The notes: a model not told the origin generated them from the letters alone. A stretch of 64,000 nt of DNA from Epiperipatus broadwayi (GCA_028023455.1 JAQFVV010012511.1:746001-810000), one strand, 5' to 3'; positions 37,940-51,530 are shown, counted from the first letter of the stretch. Numbers and translations: made by a program.

Positions 37940-38889
37940 CACCTGGGTCTTGTTTTACGCGATAGATAGGTTCCTCAGAAAACGCGCAAACGAAATCGCG
38001 CAAAAGTAGATGTAACTTACCTTGAAAAAGGGGGGATATGGATGGAGATTTTTCAAAAATCGCGTAAAGGCAAAGCACCAATGTAAAATTACTTTAAAAT
38101 TCGTGCAAAAAAAAAAAAAGGAAATAAAATATGACTAATAAAAAATTTCAAATTTGAAAAAAATTGATACAAGACAAACTTTTTTTAACTATAATATTTA
38201 ATTTTATTCAAAACAATATATTTTTATGCATAATTTACAGTAATTTACATTTTTTTATACACGTTTTAATTATTATTGCGATTTGCCGATAAACAGGTTC
38301 GTTTGCAAACTCGTAAAAAAATCAGATTCTTCACATGAGAAAATACAACTAGCGCCAACGTCACTCTCATGTTGTTAATGGTTTTCTGGTGACAACGTAA
38401 TTAGTAATTAATCTAACAACTAAAAATTAAATTCTTATTTTGTCTTTAATTTTTTAATTTTCAATTTTAATTGTGCTCACTGCTATTACTGATTAAAAAT
38501 AAACTTGCGGACACTAAATGATTAACAATTGATTATGTTCTTTTTTAAAAAGTAAAAACAATGTGATTTAAAATGCAAAATTAACACGCACAATGTTTGA
38601 ACAAATTTACATTATAATCTTGTAAAATTTAATGTGTGTATACATAAAATGTGGAAATCATGATTTTAATTTCATTATTGCATAAAATCTTACTATTATA
38701 AAGCACTGAAAATATTGAAATTACTAAGATGAAAGTCAAATTTCAATAATGTGCTATTACTTTCAATATACGCGGAAATTTATTATTTAAAGTAATAGCG
38801 CATTATCGGAGTTCGACTTCCGGTGAAACATGGAATTGCGTAACTTCAAAATCGTGTTAAATAAGTCCGCGTAAAAAGAGACCCAGGTG
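37940..38889. mobile_element. Pogo/Tigger-like MITE, copy 2
   Basis: 950 bp, same TIRs (CACCTGGGTCT...AGACCCAGGTG) and TA flanks as the 11257-12428 copy, and collinear over its length with internal deletions totalling about 200 bp (for example the block after gtaattagtaattaatctaac). It lies within the CIP2A intron 36949-42354. Confidence 0.85.
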
Positions 38890-39149
38890 TACTACTAAAG
38901 ATGTTTATCTTAAAGACTATCTCCTCAATGATTAATATTTAGTTCACATATGTATATATCAAAATATTAAATCATCCCTCATGGTTAAAAAATCCAGCAC
39001 TGTTCTCTATGAAATAATATATAAAAATATTAGAGTCCGTATTATTTCACAGAGGTGGTGCTATATTTTTTAACCATGTGGGGAAATTTAATATTGGATT
39101 TTTATATCAGTTTAGCATTAGCACTGGGATTATTTTCATATATATTATT

Positions 39150-40810
39150 TATGAGTAAAATGGTACAAAAAGGGTTGATAATGATATAAGAAAGTATAAT
39201 TGTGAACTAGTAAGGAAAGATATAAAAGAAGATAAAAGTATCAAGAATGTAAAACAACATTTTGGTATTAGTAGGAAATTTATATCTGCAATAAGAAAAA
39301 AAAGAGAAATGACATTATGAAATGTTTAGAAGAGGTCTAACAAGAATTATATAGTTATAAAAGAACAAGTACCTCCTACAGTTATTCTATTTTCTGAATT
39401 GCCCAGGATTATGAAGAAGGGTAAAACTCCAGTGAATGATGGAATTATAATTGATATCTTAAAAGAAGCAGGTGAAGAAATAGAAAAAATTTTGGTGAAG
39501 TTATATACCAATTATCTAAATGGTAAAGGTGTACCAGATGCTTGGAAGAATGCAGTTTTAATATTTACAAAAGGTGATAAAGAAGGTATTAGAAATTACA
39601 GACCTATTAGTCTTTTATCAGTTTTATACAAAATTTTTACCAAGATAATTGCAACTCTCATCTACAGAGAACTTTTTCAACCAAGCAAAAGAATAAGCTG
39701 GATTTAAAAATCGTTTTAGTACATGATATCATGAGAGAAGTTATAGAAAGGACCAGTTGCCATAATATTTTGGATTTGTATATTATGAAAAGGCATTTGA
39801 TTCTATAAGCATTTCTTCAATGATTAAAGCATTGGATTATCAAGATATAGACCTAGGCTATTGTCATATTCTAAAGAATATTTATAAAAATGCAACAGCA
39901 ACAATTAGATTGCATAATGATACTAGGTAGGTTAATATTGAGAAGGGTGCAAGACAGTGATTCCATATTTCCAAAACTTTTTACAGCAGTGCTGCAAGAA
40001 GTAATTTGTGGTTTAAAATGGGAAATTAAAGGAATAAAAATAAATAAAGATTATTTAAGTCATTTAAATTTTGCAGATGATGTAGTTGTTTTTGCAAATA
40101 ATGCTTTAGAGCTTCATGAAATGTTGCAAGAGTTAATGAAACTAAGAAAGTAGGACTAAAAGTAATCATTAAAAAGACTAAAGTAATATTCAATCGATTT
40201 TCTCAAAAGATGAAAATAAAGATTGATTATGATGAGTTAACAACTACAAATATCTTGGTCAGATTATTACTACAGATTGAAACATAATGAATGAAATTAT
40301 ATCATAAAAGTAAACTTGGTTGGAGTGCTTTTGGTAGAAATAACTTAATATTAAAAGGAAATATGCCTATGGGTTTGAAAAGGAAAGTTTTTAATAAATG
40401 TGTTTTACCAGTTTTTATTTATGAGTTTGAGAATTGGACATTTAACAGAAGAGCAATACAGAGACTTCAGAAGTATGGAGAGATGCATGTTAGGAGTAAC
40501 AAGAAGAGATTGAAAATGAAATACATAGGTAAGAGAACAAACAGGTAATACTGACATCATTGAAAGAATTATAAGTCTGCAAGTGGTGTTGAACAGGGCA
40601 TATTGCTAGAAGAGATAATGTTTGAAGGACAGTTGATATCTTAAACTGGAATTCAAGAGATTGTAAAAGACTTGGAAAGAGACCACGTGAGATGAATGGA
40701 TGAAATAAGGAAATGTGCAGAGATAGTTAGAGGTTGGAGAAGATGGATTGAACTTGGAGAGACTTTTATCCTGCAATGGATTGATAATGGTTGACGATGA
40801 TGATGATTTA
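39150..40810 (+). pseudogene. RTE/jockey-like LINE, broken reverse transcriptase and 3' end
   Basis: Pieces in order on the plus strand: KGKTPVNDGIIIDILKEAG (39417) and GIRNYRPISLLSVLYKIFTK (39584), which are RT motifs 1-2; YYEKAFDS-like text (about 39778); LNFADDVVVFAN (40062-40100, the FADD catalytic box); KRKVFNKCVLPVFIYEFENW (40378); then a C-terminal tail and a gatgatgat 3' end near 40790-40807, as in RTE-type elements. At least three frames and several stops. It lies in the CIP2A intron after exon 36813-36948. Confidence 0.85.
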
Positions 40811-42354
40811 TGAGTTTAATAAACTCATGTCTATTTTTATTTTATGTTATTTGTTTATTTAACTGCAACCCAAGTAGTAGACATACTCCTGGTATATGCA
40901 GCAGTTTGACAATAATAAAATAAGCTTATTTTGAGATTCATTGGGATTAGATAAGAAAAAAAGATTACTGAAAAATGCTTGCTTTGAAGCAAATGAGTAA
41001 ATATGTAGTTTTGAAATTCTGTAAACTTGGATATGCAGAAAAATGAATAAAATAAGCTGAAAGATAAAAAATTCTGGATTGTGAAAAGTGAAAGAGAAAT
41101 TATAAAACAGATAACAGTTGTGAGCGATGTACTGAAAACATTAAAATAAGAAAAAAGTTATATATGTTCTTTTAACTAATTTTATAATATACATATATAT
41201 ATATTTCTGTTTTTTTTTTCTTTATTCAATTTCTTTTTCCCCATCTCTTTTTTTATTTTTTATTAATTATTTATTTTACTATATGTCACTTTTTAAGTTT
41301 ATTGCATGGAGACAAATTTTGAAAAATGGCTTTATTATGGAATTGAAATTATCAGATTCTATCAAATGAATAAAAACACAGAAGTTATTAAAAACATATA
41401 TTATTGTTACTTTTGGATTTGTTTATTAGAAAAAATACAAAAAGTCTGGATAAATGATATAACAGATATTACCAAAACAATGATTACACAGAAATAGTAT
41501 TGACAATTTGATTTATTATATGGAAGAATTTTTGTTTCTGATTAAAATCGGGCATATTACCAGAAAGTTTTTGTGTATTTGGAATTCTAATGCTCAACAC
41601 CAAGAATCTTCAAATAATTGAAGAATTATGGCATAAGCCGTAAATCTCTTGTGACATTCCAAGCACTTATAAATTAAAGTCATAAAAGTGATATTTCAAA
41701 ATAATTTTTATATTTCTATCTTCCTTAATTATTGATATAATTTTATTTTGAATGTGTATGTATTTGTTGATTTTTGATTGCAGAAAATTTATATAAAATC
41801 TGTGATAAATTAGGGAAGATTGAATGTTAATAATAGGTTTTGATAATGAATCATTGAATCAGACACAAACCTATGACCAGCAAGATAAATTCAAAAGTGG
41901 CCAAATTTTGAATGTTAATGCATTAAATCTGTCAAAGAAATAGAAACAAAATTAATGTAATTAAAAAAAATTCTTCTACAATAGCTTTCAAAACTGGAAA
42001 ACAAGTCACACACTTAAGATTGGCAATAAAGATTCAAGAATTTCTCAATTTCAAGTGATGGTGAATCAGTTGCAATAATAAAGATATTTTTTTTTGTAGA
42101 ATTTCATATAATTAAAAAAAAAAATTAAGGATATTGTTCAAAACTGGAAAACAAATTACAAGAGTTTGGAAAGTTTACCATGAATAATTTGAAAAAATCT
42201 AAACCTACTCTCTAAATAATTGAAATAAAAGTTTTATTAAAAATGTAGAAAGTTTCTTAAAAAACTTTACATTCATGTATATTTTATTTAAATATTGTTA
42301 GATTTTTATTTTTAGTTTTTAAATTTTGATAAATATATAATTTTTATATTTTAG
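40811..42354. other. Intronic sequence, nothing recognised
   Basis: AT-rich. Small near-repeats (caaaactggaaaacaa at 41990 and 42138) only. The 63-codon frame at 41306-41497 has no family resemblance. Confidence 0.5.
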
Positions 42355-42454
42355 TGAAACCGGTGTGATTGTGCTACTTCTAGCATTAAAGCTTCTTAGC
42401 AAAATACAAGAAGTGAATTCAGAAATACAAATTCAGTTTCATCAATATCTAAAG
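42355..42454 (+). CDS. CIP2A: CIP2A exon 6 of those seen
   Basis: 100 nt between acceptor tatattttag (ending 42354) and donor gtttttt (42455). The first base completes a TGT codon, and the product reads ETGVIVLLLALKLLSKIQEV and ends FHQYLK in phase 0. It aligns with human residues [20 protein letters not shown] then FYKILQ, with matching helix length. An element with inverted repeats begins 147 bp downstream, at 42601. Like exon 3 it has a T-rich, non-consensus donor. Confidence 0.88.
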
Positions 42455-42600
42455 GTTTTTTCCTTTTTTAATTTTTATTATATTTTGTGGACTTTTTTTT
42501 CTCATTGTTTAATAACTTTTTTTCATGTACACATACAGTATATATATATATATAATATAATTCGATATCTGTATTTCTTCAAAGCAATATATGTAATTAC

Positions 42601-43076
42601 ATAATTGAATATTTATAAATACAGTAATCAGATATATTTTAAAAAATTTATCCACTTAAAAGCGCTTTTGACCTAACACTATTTTTTTAAAAAAAAAAGA
42701 GTTCAGAAATCGAATCAAAATTGCAAAGTAGATGATAATGTTTCAGCATCCATTTTCCATGACCATAGTAATTCATGTATTTATGGTTTTAACTTCAATT
42801 ACAATAATAATAAAAAAACTTCAATTACAATAACGTTAAAATATTGCAAATTGAAAAAATAACAATAAAAGAAAAATAAAAGAAGCTATGCTAATATACA
42901 AATACAAACATGATTTAATTAACAGGCAGTCAGCAAATGTTAAGATCACAGAATTGTGGGAAGATTAGCCTTTCAGAGTGTTAGTTGACAAAGACTACAA
43001 GGATAATCGAAAACACTCCTAAGTGGATAAAATTTTTAAATATATCTGATTACTGTATTTATAAATATTCAATTAT
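42601..43076. mobile_element. MITE with ~56-bp TIRs
   Basis: 476 bp. ataattgaatatttataaatacagtaatcagatatatttt...tttatccactt at 42601-42657 returns in reverse complement at 43021-43076. There is no coding frame. It begins 147 bp after CIP2A exon 42355-42454. Confidence 0.85.
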
Positions 43077-43127
43077 ATAATTATATGTATATATAATTAT
43101 GAAAATCTTCATTTATAATATATATAT

Positions 43128-44704
43128 TGTACCGGGTCGAACCGCTGAAACCACCTACTTATACGTATATATAAGTTTTGGCCGGTTTCAAACTCCTTCA
43201 CAATACATTTATAATATTATAAAGGTTAGGTGAACGAACCGGCACGTTCGAGCAAAATGGGAGATCTTATTAATAGCTTTAACTATCAACAATGGCCCAT
43301 CTCGGCTGCTAGATTCAAACCCCTACCATCCAAATACTTTATTTGTTTCGGGGTAAACCCCGGGGCGCCAGCTAGTCTGAAGACTAACATATTCGGGTGG
43401 TAGGCTCATAATCCAGCGCTCGAAACAATTCCCTTAACCAGCCCAGTCTAATTTTAATCAATGATATTTATTGCTAATAAGATATTGATAAAAAGAATTG
43501 ACCGACAGATCAAGTTTAAATTTAAAAATAATTTATTTCAATCAACATCAATTAAGTTTAAATATAATTTACTAACCATATCAACGCATTCTAAACATTT
43601 TATAAATCCAAATTTCACACACGCACATTTTAAATTTACATATGATAGGATATTTCATGAACAAAGCAACATAATCTTAGACATTTAAATTAACTCTCAT
43701 TCGCAAAAATAATAATAAAGCATTAATGACATTTGAGACTCTCGCACACACATCAATAGTTCCTTTTATGTATGATAGAGTTCATATAATGTTAATCTTC
43801 AATATTTACGGATTACAGTGGTGACTACTACTGGTAAATAATAATAATAAAACAGATACCTAGGATTTTTTTCTTGTCGGTGGCTACTTCTGCTGCTTCA
43901 AATGGATTGTATCTAACCGGTTAGATTTTGTTTATGGAAGAGAATTTATGGTAATCCGTTGGTTTCTTCTTGGAGACAGCTGCACGTTTTGACGGAGGGT
44001 TTCTGTGTTGTTATCCAGACATTACTTCTCAGGCAGGTTTTGATGGTCTTATTGGACTAACAAGGCTGGAGCGCAAGCGTATATTTCCAAAAGCTTTTCA
44101 GCACTGCATTTCTGTAAACTGACACAGTAAAACTAGACTGAATTTCAAACTCCAACTGAATGTCTGATAAAACAAAAAAACGTCGCATTTATAAATCGAC
44201 GTGTTTTTGTTTTAATATCCTCCGGCAATACGTGTTGTCGAAATTCCTTTAGATTAATTATTATGACAACGTGTTTTTCGATTGAATATTTTATTAGTAG
44301 TAGCTATTTTAAAATGTGTTGTTTTCATATCTTTAATTTGCAGTCCACCACTGTGTTTCTTTTGAAATACATTTCATTTCTTTATTCATTTTTCTTTTTT
44401 TTATATTATTCTTACATGCATACTTTTGTTTACATTCGCACGCACTAATATAATCTATTACAATAAACTGGAATGAAAAGAGATTTTTATATATTTTTTT
44501 AAACTTTTAATTTATAATAATAATAATATTCTTTAACTTTTATGAAACTCTTAGTTTGTTTTTTTGTTTTTTTTTATAGGAAAACTTTCTCTCCCCTCTT
44601 TAAAGTAATGAATTGTAACTTTAAAATTCCTTTTTCCGAAAGATTTTGATAATAATTTTTATACAAAATTATTTTATATACATGTGCCAATTTGGCATTG
44701 GCAC
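43128..44704 (-). mobile_element. Probable solo LTR, family C
   Basis: TGTACCGGGTCG to ATTGGCACA gives TG...CA ends over 1577 bp, flanked by ATATAT on both sides like the other LTRs here. On the minus strand a TATA-like tttataaat (44190) lies about 35 bp before an initiator-like cattcagttgg, and AATAAA occurs near 43336. No internal retroelement sequence adjoins. Higher GC than its surroundings (43130-43440). The right 22 bp form a small palindrome (tgtgccaa..ttggcaca). Family and strand are inferences; another kind of insertion is possible. Confidence 0.5.
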
Positions 44705-44712
44705 AATATATA

Positions 44713-44951
44713 ATAATAACGTGAAAGCTAAACACCTTCAAACAGATACGCTTTAAACATGCTTACGTGACAGCCAATCAGATGGAATAATGACATCACA
44801 TGGGACTCAATTCTAAAACACAAGCCAGAACTATTAGAAAAAGATGGGACCCATCTTAATCTATGTGATGTGATTATTCCATTTGATTGGCTGTCATGTA
44901 AGCATGTTTAAAGCATATCTGTTTGCAGGTGTTTAGCTTTCACGTTATTAT
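44713..44951. mobile_element. Palindromic MITE with ~100-bp TIRs
   Basis: 239 bp. ataataacgtgaaagctaaacacct..aaacagatacgctttaaacatgcttacgtgacagccaatcag is repeated in reverse complement to 44951 with few mismatches, around a ~45-bp centre. It starts 8 bp from the end of the probable LTR at 43128-44704. No coding capacity. Confidence 0.9.
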
Positions 44952-46041
44952 AATATTATCTGTTTACGCTTAAATTTGATATATTTAATATATATATACA
45001 CAATTGTTTAAATAGTAAATGCTGTTATAGTAAATGACATACACCCTCACTTAGCATTTGACAATGTACATGGTTAAGATAAAAGGCATTCAATCCCTTG
45101 TACAATAAAGTCCTATGCAATATTCTCTCAAACTGGAACAATTGAGGAGAAAACATTATTCAACAAACTGTACACTGCTGGATGGGAAGGATTTTAGCAG
45201 TTTGGCTTTCTTTTATGTACAAAACTACAGTTGTTATTTTTAGGCAATTAAAGTACAAGATAGAAGCAGTCATGTGATTATTATTGATTAGTTTAATATT
45301 AAAATATTTTCAATATATATATATACAAAATATTTTAGGGTGAAAAAACTTTATAAATATTTTAATGTAAAGTTAGTCAATGCTTCTATCTTGTAATTTA
45401 TTTTAGAAATTGTGATTTTGTTGCATAATAGCAAGTGTTTTAATATTTTTTTCATTCTCAAAATAGATTGTATACACAGCATTTAAAAGATTGTTTATAA
45501 AAATATATGTTCATCATCCTAGCTCAAGTGATGAATCAGTATGTTAACTAATGAAATGTATCTATGTATAATGAGTATTTTGTCTGTTTATTACTTATGC
45601 ATTGTTTATAAGGAACATGTATTCACCAACCTAGCATAACTGATATATTGACATTTTAGCTAATGAATGTAAATATTTATGTACTGTATTATGAGAATTT
45701 TATCCATTCCCATGCCATGTGTTGTAGGTAGCAATATTTGATCCAAAGAAATCAGCCAAAAAAATCTTTTATCTTTTTTTTTATATATGTAATGAAGAAT
45801 TAGAAGTATTATTTCTATCAACTTTAAATGTTATGAAAGGAGTTATCATAATCAAGAAAACAGTTTCCACACATTATATCGGAATTGCCATTTCCAAGCC
45901 TTCTATCTTTTTCTTTTTTTTAATATTAATACCTACCCCTTTTCCTAAGTTTATATATCAACTTTTTTTTATCTCGTATTTTCGATAGAGATGCTGATTC
46001 TAATTATATATTGAAGACCTATTAGAATATAAACTATTTCA
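44952..46041. other. Intronic sequence with faint tandem similarity
   Basis: No gene. Around 45480-45720 two ~115-bp stretches resemble each other (attgtttataa..., ttcatcatcctagctcaagtgatg / ttcaccaacctagcataactgat; taatgaa.gta). Confidence 0.45.
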
Positions 46042-47072
46042 CAGTAGTCTTCAACCACCGGTCCGGTCCGCGCTAGACTGGCAAGAAAGTTTGTAATAAC
46101 AAAATAATAAGATTTTAAACTTTTAATTAATATAAACAATTTTTATTTATTTTTTCATCGCATTAAAAAATAGAAAATGTTTTTTATTTTACAAACTCCG
46201 GTTGTCTTTTGATAGCCAATCACGGCCGCTTGTCAGTGTTGTTAAAACAATAAAATGTAACGTGACTTTTTTTGATCTCTTACATTTTTTCTACTCTCTC
46301 TTTTAATATTTCATTTTTAGTGGGTTTTTTTTTTTTTTTGGCTTTAACTTTTATTTTTGAAATCAATTTTTATCACCTTTTTAAAAAGAAAAACAACAAA
46401 AAAATTTCTGTCACTAACTTTTACAAAGTATTTCTCAATCCACCCCCACCCGCCCCAAATTAAAATAAGATCAAAACTTTTGATTTTTTCAAGTTTCGTT
46501 TTCTTTTTTTGTTTGTTTAAAAATATACCCACTTTTTTTTGCCCTATAAGGCGATATTTTTGGGGGCTTTATTTGTATACCACTAAAATACTAAAACTTT
46601 TATTTTTAAAACCAATTTCTGTTACCTTTTTTAAAAATAAAAACAAACAAAAAATAACTTTGATCTCTATCTTTTGTCTCAGTGATGACAACGTATTTCT
46701 CAAACCCCCCCCAATTAAAATAAGATCAAAACTTTTGACTTTTTCAACATTCAGGTGAATAACATTTTATTCTTGCATGTTTTAACTATGAAATAATAAA
46801 CGTAGAAATGCAAGCACATTAATGAGAACGATTGTTATTGTACTGTTTTCTGTAACAGTATGACTGTACAACTCAAGAAAGAGTGTTCAGCATGTGAAGG
46901 TCAGCAATACACAATAACTAGGGTGCTGTTTTGGTCAATTATAAAAATTATGCTTATCTAAGGCTAAGCAGGTTACATCTTTAAGAAAATTTATTTATAA
47001 ACTTCTGCCGGTCCGCGAAATCTTATCCTTATTTTTGCCGGTCCGCAGGTGTGAAAAGATTGAAGACCACTG
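46042..47072. mobile_element. hAT-like non-autonomous element
   Basis: Ends CAGTAGTCTTCAACCACCGGTCCG and, at the right, ...GCCGGTCCGCAGGTGTG..TTGAAGACCACTG, i.e. inverted CAGTGGTCTTCAA termini with shared GCCGGTCCGC sub-terminal blocks, typical of hAT ends. A clear 8-bp target duplication is not visible (ctatttca versus gattagat), so it is old or the ends are mis-set. The interior is T-rich with a diverged internal duplication (ccccaattaaaataagatcaaaacttttga near 46452 and 46709) and no transposase. Confidence 0.7.
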
Positions 47073-49969
47073 GATTAGATAACTGTAACCAAAAGCTTGT
47101 TTTATCTGATTTATAACAGATTCAAAACATTTAACCAATAATTTCTTTAAAATATTAACATATTTTAAATAAATTGTTGTTATTATTATTTTTTAAATCA
47201 AATTAGCATTATATATATACTTTTTAAACTCCCTTTTTTTTTTAATCATTTCACATATATTTAAATAATAATCAGAAATTATGAAATATTGTTAATTATA
47301 ATAAATTTTCTTTTTTCTCAAATGAAAAATAATTATTTAAATATAGTCAAAATATATTAAGAAATAGAGTTAATTGTCCATCATTGATTGCATTAATTGC
47401 TTTTATAATTTTCTATATCTTTAATCAGAGTCATGACTTTTATAATTTTCAAAAAAAAAAAAATTTCCACACATTTATTTCATACAATATTTAAATTTTA
47501 TTATTTGTGAATCATAGATTTTGATATGATTAAATTGTCTCATAAATGGAGAAATCTGGATACTATAATAAATACATGTTTAGATAAAATCTACATCATA
47601 AATAAGAAAATCTGGATATTCTACAAAATAAATATATGTAAATCCTTTTTTTTTTTTAAATCATAAACTCAAGTTTTTCAACATCACATATAGATGTCAT
47701 TCTAATTATGAGTAATTGATGCTATCAAGAAATGAGAAATAGACTGTCGCATAGGCATTTAATAATATTAGTACTAAGATTTTCAAAAGCTTCGATAATA
47801 TAGTTTCTATTATCCTATTGGATCTTTAATCCTCTCAATGTTATGAAAATTAATAAATATTATTTGTGTTAAAAAGAATTAGAAAAGTAATTTTGATCTT
47901 TTTGTAGATCTATTTTGAACAAAAAAGATCTGTATTAAGAATTTTGAAAAAGTATTTTCTTAAAAGATGGATCCATAGTTTTCATTTTAAAATAATAATT
48001 CTCTTAATTCTTTGGCTTATTCAGTATAAGAGTGCAAGTTTAAGTAATCAGTGACCTCATTAATAAAGGCAAAAGCCGGTTGTCTGGGGATTTAAATATC
48101 ATCTGATAATCATTAATTATTCGAAGCTTACTTTAGATGGCACTAAAAATAGCATCATACCTGATATCTTGCTGGAGATTTAACTATTATCAAGAAGAAG
48201 TTTTTTTTGTTGTTGTTGTTGTTTTTTTTTTGCTAACTGAATATTACATGTCAAATTAATAATATCTTTTGTGATGTTCCTACTTTGATAATGGATATCT
48301 CAGTTTGCATTTTGAACTGTAAACATTATTAGAATGCATTGCTTTCTCAAATTTTTTTATTGCATTTAGAATAATTGCATAAGATTTCTTCTTAATATCA
48401 GCTCTCTGTAAATATAAATTGATTAGAATAAAAAAACAGAACTCATTCACAGCAGATTTGCCTCCTTTATTTAAGATATATGTTATGTTGCCAGAAATTT
48501 CACAATGTAAATTTAGTAAAAAATATTATTTCTAGACTACAGAAATCCACAAAACATTTGCAATTAATGTAATTTCATTTGTTAAAATTGTAAAATTAAA
48601 TAAATAAAATGTTTTCTTAGAATTTTATTGAGTTATTTAATAGAATAAATTTGATTTAATTAGTAAACCACTGGCACATTTATAATAACTAATGTTATAA
48701 ACATAAACAATTAAAATTTTTTGATACCTATATTTGTAAAAAGTTTATAAAAAGTTAATAAATATAAACTAAAGAAAAAGTGTAGCGGTTTTTATAAATA
48801 TACATAGTGTGTTTTAGTGGGCTAGTTCTCTCTCCAAGCTGTCTGCAGCGCCCTCTCTAAATCACTGCATATGTTACATAATAATATAGTGTAGCTAATC
48901 ATCACAAAAATTTTAAGGCACTAACATGCCTGGATACAACATAGGATGTGAGAGGGTGTTTTATACCTTTTAAAGATTATTTTTAATATTTTCCCTGCCA
49001 TCATAAAATCTTACAAACCATTTAAAATCATGGCTTTACTGCCCTACACACTTTGAATCATTTCAAACATTTTACTTGTAGTTTTGCTCAACTTATAACG
49101 GAATTTAATGTTAGAACAATGTTCCATTGTGGGTTAAAGTATGATGCATATATTAAAATGAAAGAGTTATAATGTATTTAATTACTCTAAACATTAAGAA
49201 AATGAATAAATGATTTACAAATTAATTAAAATGATTGATACAAATAAAATTATTTGTAATCAGTTATCAAAACAAATTTAAAAAGAATTTTTTTTAAATA
49301 TAATAGAAATTTATTTGAAAAAAAAAAAAAAAGTTAAAATTGAATGCATAAAATAACTTAAGAATTTTTGAAAGCTGTGAATATTAAAAGGCTTCATGCA
49401 TAACAAATCAAAAAATAACTAAGTTTTAAGTTCTAAACCAAATTCAAATTATACGTAATCATGCATTACAGTAGAAGCTTGAAATAAATATAAGTCAATA
49501 TTTACATATGTAAAATTTAAATAAAAAAATCAAGTTACAATAATGTAATGAATTACTAAATATTTTACTAAATCAAATTTGTAATATTCATAAGGAAATC
49601 ACTTTAACATGTGCTGTGTGAATTTAAAAAGCGGAGGAATATTCTAAACACACGATAGAGTCTTCCACCTTATCCTTTTTTACCTAAATTTATATTTAAG
49701 GTGGATTCATTCTTATCATTTCACAGACTATCATGTTTAGAATGTGAGACTATTTCTCAGCTTTATAAATTGATACTGCATAAGCATCGGATTGATTCCC
49801 TTTCTGATGATTACAAATAAAACATAGCACTAGATAAATAAACAATTAGTTATAAGTCAAATTTGCTAAAAAATTAAAAACTCTTCTCAACAAATTAATA
49901 ATTAACTATGTGCTGTGTTTGGAGGCAAATTGTTGCCCTCTGGATTGCATAAATTAATAATAAAAAGAA
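47073..49969. other. Intronic sequence, nothing recognised
   Basis: AT-rich without gene or element ends. A tttgttgttgttgttg run lies at 48206-48225. Confidence 0.5.
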
Positions 49970-51530
49970 TACTCTGAATAAAATGGAACAGACACGGCTA
50001 GTAGACGAGATGGAGTTTAATTAATATAGGATCAGACTCAAGGATTACAAATTAATAGTATTTTTTTATAAGTTCTAAGTTAAACACTTTATATAACTAC
50101 TCTACATAACATAATTATATGGGCCCGAAGGCTTACAAAATAATACTGAAGATCTATATGACCTGTAATGAGTTCCTGAGTTTACTTTGGAATGTTCAGA
50201 GGTGAACTACTCTGCAAGGCTATAGGTAAAGGAGGGAGGGTCTGCGGCATCTGTCGATGAGATGTCTGTATAACCTGGAGTTTCACCTCACCAGTGTTAT
50301 TTTTCCCTGGTTCTTCTACCTGCTCACCTGTATGTAGTCCATTGTCTTTTTTCATTGGCCATCAGTTGCCCTTCTGGTGACCTGTATCTCGAGTTTCTCT
50401 AACCGATTCTTGGGATCAAATAGTCATTTACATTCCATTTGTATATTTTTTAGCTGTCAGCCTCCACTATCATCAAAACTGATCAAGTACTAACATTTCA
50501 TAGTTGCAGTGGCTTTCTTTACTGAGCTTATATTTGTTCTTCCTTTCATTTACATGTGTATATGAATATACACACATACTTAATATACCTCTCTCATGTT
50601 CAGAGATTCACATGTTTTACTTTTTTCTGTTCTCTGAACTTATAATCACTAAGGGGGGGGGGGATTTTTTCCCCCTCTTTGCACGTTGAGTTAGTTTCAA
50701 GATTTCTAATATTTTCTTGTTCCTCTGTACCAAGTAACTCTTCTACAATGGGAATGATTTCCATTTCTATTTTTGTATTGTCATGTGGGACTGCATTACT
50801 GTTATCACTTTTCAGAAACGGCTGTGGCATTTCTTCTATATTTTCATTCTTCTGCAACTGGTTGATGTGTTTACATAACTCTTCCATCTGCCATTCGGGC
50901 AGTCACCACTTGCTTAAATGGTATACACTTTCAGCCTTTGTCCAAAATCTGCTAAAGTTATTTCTGACCCATACATGTTCTCTCAGTCAAATTTGTAGTT
51001 TACAAATGTAGGTGCTTCATAATCTTCTGATGGTATAATTTTAGCAAGCTTTGGACACCATTTGTGACTTGGAAGTTTTTGTCTTTTAATTTAGGTACTG
51101 CAATCTTAGCTAGTTATTTGTTTTTTCTGCTCCTTTTTCACCCTGCATGAACGGGACCTTTAGAGATCTGACTTTTTTTTCCGCATAGTCTTTGATGTCA
51201 TTGTGAATGATATCAGAATGGCTTCACTTATTCCCATCTCTGTAATTTTTTTAGGGAAATGATATCTAATATTTCTTTCCTTGTCAATATTTTTGACCAT
51301 AAATAATTTTATTACAATTTGATTGAACCAATCATTGCCGGTAATGGGGTTTATTTGGACATTCATTATATACAATAGCAATTTTACTATTTTCCCATTG
51401 TTGGTAGAAATTGGGGCCTGTGTTATTCCTTTGATTTTTATGGCATTGCTGTTGACGTCCAGAGTTTTGAGTTTAATATTCATCAGCTTGGGTGGCTGTC
51501 GTATCTGCCATGATAGATTTCCAATCACTC
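49970..51530 (-). pseudogene. Unidentified retroelement-like remnant
   Basis: Distinctly more complex sequence than its surroundings. Minus-strand frames: 51160-51528 (122 codons) has VNSNAIKIKGITQAPISTNN followed by NPITGNDWFNQ, a pattern like the flap and second half of a retroviral-type protease (the ..GxDW.. position resembles the ILGxDF of gypsy protease). 50600-50887 (95 codons) has HINQLQKNENIEEM and an acidic tail. The two are out of frame and separated by stops. No RT or integrase motifs were found nearby. I infer a retroelement piece; the family is not identified. Confidence 0.4.

Noticed and set aside
46272-46758. Overlapping open frames on both strands, up to 133 codons
   Set aside because: Produced by T-rich and A-rich runs within the hAT-like element; composition is Phe/Lys/Leu-biased with no domain.
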